Shown one piece after another: positions 8,294 through 11,886 of a stretch of DNA of 11,886 nucleotides (the first letter of the stretch is position 1; each line of letters begins with the position of its first letter). Location: the NCBI GenBank assembly GCA_031254225.1, contig JAIRUU010000009.1, forward strand, positions 1-11,886. The letters are read 5' to 3'. Made by a program: the position numbers and the translations under genes. This DNA is from Candidatus Elusimicrobium euhamitermitis (GTDB taxonomy: Bacteria; Elusimicrobiota; Elusimicrobia; Elusimicrobiales; Elusimicrobiaceae). The notes under the pieces are model-generated. The model was not told the DNA's origin and ran no database searches. It saw nothing but the letters and a program-made list of their open reading frames with translations.

Positions 8294-8845
8294 ATGAACT
8301 TAAGAGAATCCCCTGCGGTTAAAAATAAAATTAGAGGCACTATAATTTTTACATCTATCTGGTTAATATTATGTTTCCCTTTTATAGGATTAATGTTTGT
8401 CGAAAACGATAAGTTTTTAGTTATTTTTGGTATAGGTTTTTTGTTGATCGGTTTTTATAATGTTTATAAATTGTTGAAATTCTATGAACTTTTAAAAAAT
8501 ATAGAAATTGGAAAATATACAGTTTTAAGAGGTAAAGGTTATTTTGCCATTAGGGATAGCGGAAGATACAGATTTTATATGCTTGAAGTCATGGTTACAA
8601 ATTCCGACGGGACAATAAAAAAGTATGAAAGCGATAACTTCAGAGGAAAACTGGCTAGTAAAGTGGACGTTTTTGAAAGGCCGGTTTTTAATAGACCTTT
8701 GGTTATGCCTTTCTTCGGATCAGTTAACGAAGAACTTTTTTATAAAACTTTAGCGAAAGATTTTACCGTTTACATTGACATAAAAAACCAGAAAAATTAT
8801 TTTGTGGATATTTCGCCGCTTTACATAGCCGCGGAGCAAAAATGA
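8294..8845 (+). CDS. Two-pass membrane protein, tandem paralog 3
   Basis: This is the third copy, 183 aa, starting 4 nt after the stop of copy 2. It has the shared N-terminus (MNLRESPAVKNKIR), membrane segments at about 16-36 and 41-58, and the conserved MLEVMVTNSDGT and KNYFVDISPLYIAAEQK signatures. The stretch between the two conserved blocks (about 121-140) varies most among the copies and here contains two extra residues, FNRPLVMPFFGS. The stop codon overlaps the mutL start in an ATGA, so ribosomes finishing this protein are placed to begin MutL. The duplicated ribosome binding site AGGATAAACGA precedes it. No catalytic residues are recognisable; a small membrane-anchored structural or regulatory role is possible but is only a guess. 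Confidence 0.85.
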   Translation: MNLRESPAVKNKIRGTIIFTSIWLILCFPFIGLMFVENDKFLVIFGIGFLLIGFYNVYKLLKFYELLKNIEIGKYTVLRGKGYFAIRDSGRYRFYMLEVMVTNSDGTIKKYESDNFRGKLASKVDVFERPVFNRPLVMPFFGSVNEELFYKTLAKDFTVYIDIKNQKNYFVDISPLYIAAEQK

Positions 8846-10632
8846 ATAAGATTACAATTTTGAGCGAAGACGTCGCCGCGAAAATCGCCGCAGGGGAAGT
8901 TATTGAGCGGCCCGCCGGCGTGCTTAAAGAACTTCTGGAAAACGCCGTTGACGCGGGCGCAACGCATATTAATGTTGACATAGACGGCTCGGGCAAAACT
9001 TTAATCCGCGTTAACGATAACGGCGGCGGCATGGACAAAGAAGATTTAAAATTGTCCGTCGCGCGGCATTCAACAAGCAAAATAAAAAATTTTGAAGATT
9101 TGGATAATTTAAACACTTTCGGTTTCCGCGGGGAGGCGCTTTACAGCGTGGCCGCCGTCTCAAAACTAACTATTTCAAGCTGCGTTAAAGGCGGCGGCGG
9201 AAATAAAATTACGGTTGAAGGCGGAAAATTTATTTCAGTTTCTCCCGCTCCGGATATTGCAGGTACGACGGTGGAAGTGCGCGATATTTTTTTTAACACG
9301 CCGGCGAGGCTTAAATTTTTGAAGTCTGACGCCTATGAACGCGCGCTCCTGCTCAAAACCGTTGAAGAGAGCGCGCTTGCAAATTTGAACGTAAACTACA
9401 CAGTCCGTACCGACGGCAAACAGGTTTATAATCTTAACGAACCGGATATTTTAAAACGCGCGGAGCAGATTTTAGGTAAAGAAGTTGCCGGAAGTATGTT
9501 TGAAATTAAAGATATGGCCTATGGTTTTCACGCTTTTGTAACTCCTTTAAATAAACTGACTTCCGTCAGAGATTTGCAGTTTTGTTTTATAAACAAACGC
9601 CCGCTGTCCTCTAAAACTTTGCAGCAGGCGGTATATAAGGCTTACCAGGGCAGGCCCAAGGAAAAGCACCCCGCTTTCATAATTTATATGACCATGCCGC
9701 CGTCCGATTTTGACGTTAATATTCACCCGCAGAAGCGCGAGGTCAAATTTTTGCGCGAAAATGCCGTGTTCGGTTTTATAATGAATACTTTAGGCCGCAA
9801 ACTTTCTTCTTCCGCGCTGCCTGAAGAACTGCTGCAGACTCCGCCGGTGCTGACAATTTCCGGCAACAAAACAGAAAGCAGTTACGTTTTAAAAGAGTCT
9901 TTTGAGCGCGAAATATTTTCCGGCGCGCCGCTTAAAACCGACTACGGCGTAAAAGATTTTGAAGAGCCGGCGCCATATAACGTGCCGTCTGAAATTACGG
10001 ACCGCAATTTTGAAAAACCCAAATCCTCTCCGCCGCAGGATAAGCCGGCCTGGTGGCAGGGCCCTTACAGATTTTTGGGCGCGGCGCATAAAACTTTTCT
10101 GGTTTTTGAGACGGAGCGCGGCCTTACGCTGCTTGACCAGCACGCCGCGCGCGAGCGCGTACTTTATGAAAAATATATGCGGGACTTTGACGGACATAAC
10201 GTCGGCATACAGCCTTTGATGTTCCCCGTACAAGCGGATATGCCGGCAAGCAACGTTGAAAATTTAATGCTGTGGGCGCCGTGGCTTAAGACGGCGGGTT
10301 TTGAAATTTCGCAGTTTTCGTCCCGCACGGTTTTGGTGGGCAGCGTACCGAATGTATTTAGGTTTAAGGAAGATAATTTGAGGGATTTTATCGTCAGTTT
10401 GGGTGCCATAACCGGCGACCCGCTAAAAAGTTCAGACACGCTTAAAAAGAAAACCGTGGCCATGCTCGCATGTAAAAAATCCATTAAAGCGAAAGAAGAT
10501 ATTTCCGCCGCGGAAGCAGAGGCGCTTATGCTGGATTTGGCCGCCTGCGAAGACGGCATGCACTGCCCGCACGGCAGGCCGGTAATGGTAAATATATCCG
10601 CCGCAGAACTAGCGAAAAAATTAGGAAGATAG
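8842..10632 (+). CDS. mutL: DNA mismatch repair protein MutL, endonuclease type
   Basis: MutL, 596 aa, couples MutS recognition to strand incision. The N-terminal GHKL ATPase shows ELLENAVDAGA (E33), DNGGGM at 59-64, TSKI at 78-81 and GFRGEAL at 94-100, followed by the transducer region with FFNTPARLKFL. A proline-rich linker occupies about 330-400. The C-terminal domain carries the latent-nuclease motifs: DQHAARERVLYE at 432-443 (DQHAx2Ex4E), ACKKS at 543-547 and CPHGRP at 575-580. It therefore belongs with MutL proteins of bacteria lacking MutH and is expected to nick DNA itself. QPLMFP at 457-462 matches the position and form of the beta-clamp-binding motif of such MutLs. GGAG lies five bases before the start, which overlaps the preceding stop as ATGA. 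It is the last gene of the operon. Confidence 0.97.
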   Translation: MNKITILSEDVAAKIAAGEVIERPAGVLKELLENAVDAGATHINVDIDGSGKTLIRVNDNGGGMDKEDLKLSVARHSTSKIKNFEDLDNLNTFGFRGEALYSVAAVSKLTISSCVKGGGGNKITVEGGKFISVSPAPDIAGTTVEVRDIFFNTPARLKFLKSDAYERALLLKTVEESALANLNVNYTVRTDGKQVYNLNEPDILKRAEQILGKEVAGSMFEIKDMAYGFHAFVTPLNKLTSVRDLQFCFINKRPLSSKTLQQAVYKAYQGRPKEKHPAFIIYMTMPPSDFDVNIHPQKREVKFLRENAVFGFIMNTLGRKLSSSALPEELLQTPPVLTISGNKTESSYVLKESFEREIFSGAPLKTDYGVKDFEEPAPYNVPSEITDRNFEKPKSSPPQDKPAWWQGPYRFLGAAHKTFLVFETERGLTLLDQHAARERVLYEKYMRDFDGHNVGIQPLMFPVQADMPASNVENLMLWAPWLKTAGFEISQFSSRTVLVGSVPNVFRFKEDNLRDFIVSLGAITGDPLKSSDTLKKKTVAMLACKKSIKAKEDISAAEAEALMLDLAACEDGMHCPHGRPVMVNISAAELAKKLGR

Positions 10633-10650
10633 GAATACTTATTTTATTCG

Positions 10651-10689
10651 GGCGGGCATGCGCCCGCCGCAAGCTGTTGATTGAACAGC
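10651..10689 (+). other. Two adjacent hairpins after mutL, possible operon end
   Basis: The first hairpin has arms 10651-10657 (GGCGGGC) and 10662-10668 (GCCCGCC) around ATGC. The second has arms 10673-10678 (GCTGTT) and 10684-10689 (AACAGC) around GATTG. They begin 18 nt after the mutL stop and are four bases apart. No clean T run follows on either strand, so they may act as a 3'-end stabiliser or an atypical terminator and are not a standard intrinsic terminator. The rest of 10690-10850 shows no gene, only AT-rich tracts and one GC-rich patch (GGCCCCGGCCGG). Confidence 0.5.
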
Positions 10690-10851
10690 CGCTTTAGTTC
10701 TTAGTTGCTTGGCGGGGGGTTAAAAATCAGCAAAATACCTGTGAAATTTTTTATTTAGACGACGGGTTGCGGCCCCGGCCGGACACGACGATAATATTTT
10801 TTCTATTTTTCCGCAAACTGCTGCTGAAAACCGCTAAAAACGACAAAAAAC

Positions 10852-10870
10852 AGCGCGTATTTTACGTGTT
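10852..10870. terminator. Possible weak terminator between mutL and the TauE/SafE gene
   Basis: Arms 10852-10859 and 10863-10870 pair around a 3-nt loop. Read on the + strand the stem is 8 bp with two G-U pairs and ends in TTTTT. Read on the minus strand the hairpin is weaker (two mismatches) but is followed by a run of six T, immediately past the stop codon of the minus-strand gene. It could end either transcript. I regard it as plausible and unproven. Confidence 0.4.
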
Positions 10871-10871
10871 T

Positions 10872-11621
10872 TTACCTTACTGCAAATTCATAAATATATT
10901 TTATTAATATAGCAATACAGACCAAAATTATAAGCGGCCTGATTATTACGCCGCCGCGCCGTTTGCCCACCGCCACGCCGAGGCGCGCGCCCAAAATGTT
11001 AAAAAGCCCCATCATAAACCCAAGTTTTATATCAACCGCGCCAAGGCTTATAAAAACGACAAACGCAAAAATGTTTGAACATAAATTAAGTACTTTTGCC
11101 ACGGCCGTCGCCTGCACAATGTCATAGCCGCAAAAGCGCGTCAGGAAAGAAGCGTACATAGTGCCCGCGCCAGGCCCGAGAAAACCGTCATACAGCGCAA
11201 CGGAGGAAGAAATTATCTTTGCCGCTCGGTTTTTTTGCGCGGCGGTATATTTTTCTTTAACGCTTTGAAATTTTTTGTGCATTATCACAAAATAAGCGAC
11301 GAAGGGTATAACTATTATGATAAGTATTTTCAAATTTGACGGGTGTATGACGCGGCTTAAAAGCGCGCCGGCGGCTGAGAAAAACAGCGCAAGGACCGAT
11401 ATAACGGCAAGAAGTTTTTTATCAAGTTTTATCTGATGGCGGAACTTCCACGCGGCGACGGCAGTACCCATGCATGAAGATAATTTATTCGTGCCCAAAA
11501 GCAGCGCGGGGCTTAGGCCGAAAGCCATGTAAGACGGCAGAGTTATAAGCCCGCCTCCGCCGGCCAGAGAATCCACAAAACCCGCCGCAAAAAGCATCAG
11601 CCCGAGGTAGACATAGTTCAT
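10872..11621 (-). CDS. TauE/SafE family membrane permease
   Basis: This is a 249-aa integral membrane protein of the TauE/SafE (COG0730-type) family, members of which move sulfite, organosulfonates or other small anions across the inner membrane. Both internally repeated signatures are visible: FVDSLAGGGGLITLPS at 15-30 followed by LGTNK, and YDGFLGPGAGT at 144-154. About seven or eight hydrophobic segments are spread along the chain, and a basic linker (KKFQSVKEKYTAAQKNRA) separates the halves. Length is typical of the family. The start MNYVYLGLMLF is the natural one for the family, but it has no Shine-Dalgarno sequence. The frame stays open upstream to 11822 with no ATG, GTG or TTG, so no longer start exists inside the window. 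No sulfur-metabolism genes are nearby, so the substrate cannot be inferred. Confidence 0.92.
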   Translation of the reverse strand: MNYVYLGLMLFAAGFVDSLAGGGGLITLPSYMAFGLSPALLLGTNKLSSCMGTAVAAWKFRHQIKLDKKLLAVISVLALFFSAAGALLSRVIHPSNLKILIIIVIPFVAYFVIMHKKFQSVKEKYTAAQKNRAAKIISSSVALYDGFLGPGAGTMYASFLTRFCGYDIVQATAVAKVLNLCSNIFAFVVFISLGAVDIKLGFMMGLFNILGARLGVAVGKRRGGVIIRPLIILVCIAILIKYIYEFAVR

Positions 11622-11628
11622 TACTGAT

Positions 11629-11634
11629 ATTATA
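11629..11634 (-). promoter_or_regulatory. TATAAT box just upstream of the TauE/SafE start
   Basis: A perfect TATAAT on the minus strand ends seven bases before the ATG, which would place the RNA start at or one base before the start codon. No good -35 hexamer is seen 17 nt upstream. Together with the missing Shine-Dalgarno sequence this suggests a leaderless transcript, the same arrangement as at the NUDIX gene. It may be chance in AT-rich DNA. Confidence 0.4.
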
Positions 11635-11783
11635 TAAATTAAGTTAGCGTCCGTTTTCTCTTCGCCGTTTATGGGGACAAGTTCCAGAGCAATGCCGAGT
11701 TTTCCGAGCTGGAACGGCTCATATTTGTGTACATATTGCGTACAAAACCCTCTCCTGTGTCCTCTCTCTAAAAGGGGGCACTG

Positions 11784-11812
11784 TTCACTTTTGGATATGG
11801 GTAGTGTATAAT
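11784..11812 (+). promoter_or_regulatory. Promoter of the right-edge zinc-ribbon gene
   Basis: TTCACT at 11784-11789 (four of six matches to the -35 consensus), a 17-nt spacer and a perfect TATAAT at 11807-11812 form a good housekeeping-type promoter. The predicted RNA start is near 11819-11820, immediately before the left arm of a hairpin that includes the start codon. Confidence 0.6.
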
Positions 11813-11821
11813 ATAGTATAC

Positions 11822-11854
11822 TTTAGTCATACAAAAGGAGGAAATATGACTAAA
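11822..11854 (+). promoter_or_regulatory. Start-codon hairpin with ribosome binding site in the loop
   Basis: Arms 11822-11831 (TTTAGTCATA) and 11845-11854 (TATGACTAAA) are a perfect 10-bp inverted repeat. The 13-nt loop contains a strong ribosome binding site, AAGGAGG at 11835-11841, while the ATG at 11846-11848 is paired in the stem. The stem would sit at the very 5' end of the RNA. Such a structure could limit initiation, or the DNA palindrome could be a protein-binding operator. Confidence 0.65.
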
Positions 11855-11886
11855 AAATGCCCGCACTGCGAACAAGATAAATATGT
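11846..11886 (+). CDS. N-terminus of a zinc-ribbon protein, possibly a transposase (cut by the window edge)
   Basis: Only 13 codons and two bases are visible: MTKKCPHCEQDKY. The CPHC pair close to the start is the first half of a zinc ribbon, as found at the N-termini of IS1- and IS1595-type transposases and also in many unrelated small proteins. It has a strong ribosome binding site (AAGGAGG, four bases before the ATG), its own promoter, and a start-codon hairpin, a control device known from several insertion sequences. The transposase reading is an inference from this context; the second CxxC and the body of the protein lie outside the window. Confidence 0.55.
   Translation, partial: MTKKCPHCEQDKY

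Larger units (their letters stand above)
7167..8841 (+). repeat. Three tandem gene-sized duplication units between mutS and mutL
   Basis: Three directly repeated units of about 550-565 bp (ATG to ATG 565 and 550) each begin with AGGATAAACGAATGAA and end with the same 3' block (GCCGCGGAGCAAAAAT). The first and last parts of the units are nearly identical at DNA level, including silent positions: the segment from GAAAAATTATTTTGTGGAT to the final AAAAAT differs at only two positions among the copies. The middles have diverged, least between units 2 and 3. The upstream border of unit 1 lies inside the last codons of mutS, which indicates that duplication took the ribosome binding site along with the gene. 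Confidence 0.85.

Noticed and set aside
10690..10850. Possible decayed gene or small RNA in the gap after mutL.
   Set aside because: No frame of useful length on either strand, and no promoter-terminator pair. Only AT tracts and a GC-rich palindrome-like patch are seen.
11725..11747. Imperfect inverted repeat around TGTACATATTGCGTACA, as a possible operator.
   Set aside because: Only 4 uninterrupted paired bases plus scattered matches, and no link to a promoter at a sensible distance.
11671..11811. A 46-codon + strand frame starting ATGGGGACAAG.
   Set aside because: No ribosome binding site, and its composition looks like the antisense of the open minus-strand frame. It also runs into the right-edge promoter.

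Overview
The window is a compact bacterial chromosome segment centred on replication and mismatch repair. The gene set fits a gut-type Elusimicrobia-like bacterium: mutS and an endonuclease-type mutL in one operon, a DnaE1 polymerase with an intact PHP domain, and a mix of GC-rich core genes with AT-rich accessory genes. This taxonomic placement is an impression from protein style and not the result of a search.

Layout. (1) Positions 2-448 hold the 3' end of an unrecognised + strand gene cut by the left edge. It converges on dnaE and is separated from it by a strong bidirectional hairpin terminator. (2) Positions 514-4017 on the minus strand encode the catalytic alpha subunit of DNA polymerase III. 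(3) A 68-84 bp AT-rich divergent intergenic region follows. (4) From about 4101 to 10632 runs one tightly packed + strand operon: a NUDIX hydrolase of ADP-ribose pyrophosphatase type, mutS, three tandem paralogous two-pass membrane proteins, and mutL. All junctions are overlaps or gaps of at most 10 nt (11-nt overlap, ATGA, 10 nt, 4 nt, ATGA). (5) Positions 10633-10871 are non-coding with several hairpins. (6) Positions 10872-11621 on the minus strand encode a TauE/SafE-type permease. (7) At the right edge, after an unassigned stretch, there is a good promoter and ribosome binding site driving the first 41 nt of a zinc-ribbon protein, perhaps a transposase.

How the parts fit. DnaE makes replication errors, and MutS and MutL correct them. 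DnaE, MutS and MutL each carry a plausible beta-clamp-binding peptide. The NUDIX enzyme cleans up nucleotide derivatives. The odd element is the set of three small membrane proteins between mutS and mutL. They are much more AT-rich than their neighbours, share near-identical ends, and each is preceded by a copy of a ribosome binding site that in the first case lies inside the last codons of mutS. This is the most unusual part of the window, and I cannot assign a function to it.

Smaller points worth checking: the NUDIX and TauE genes lack Shine-Dalgarno sequences but have TATAAT boxes placed so that transcription would begin at the start codon. The right-edge gene has its start codon inside a perfect 10-bp hairpin, with the ribosome binding site in the loop.
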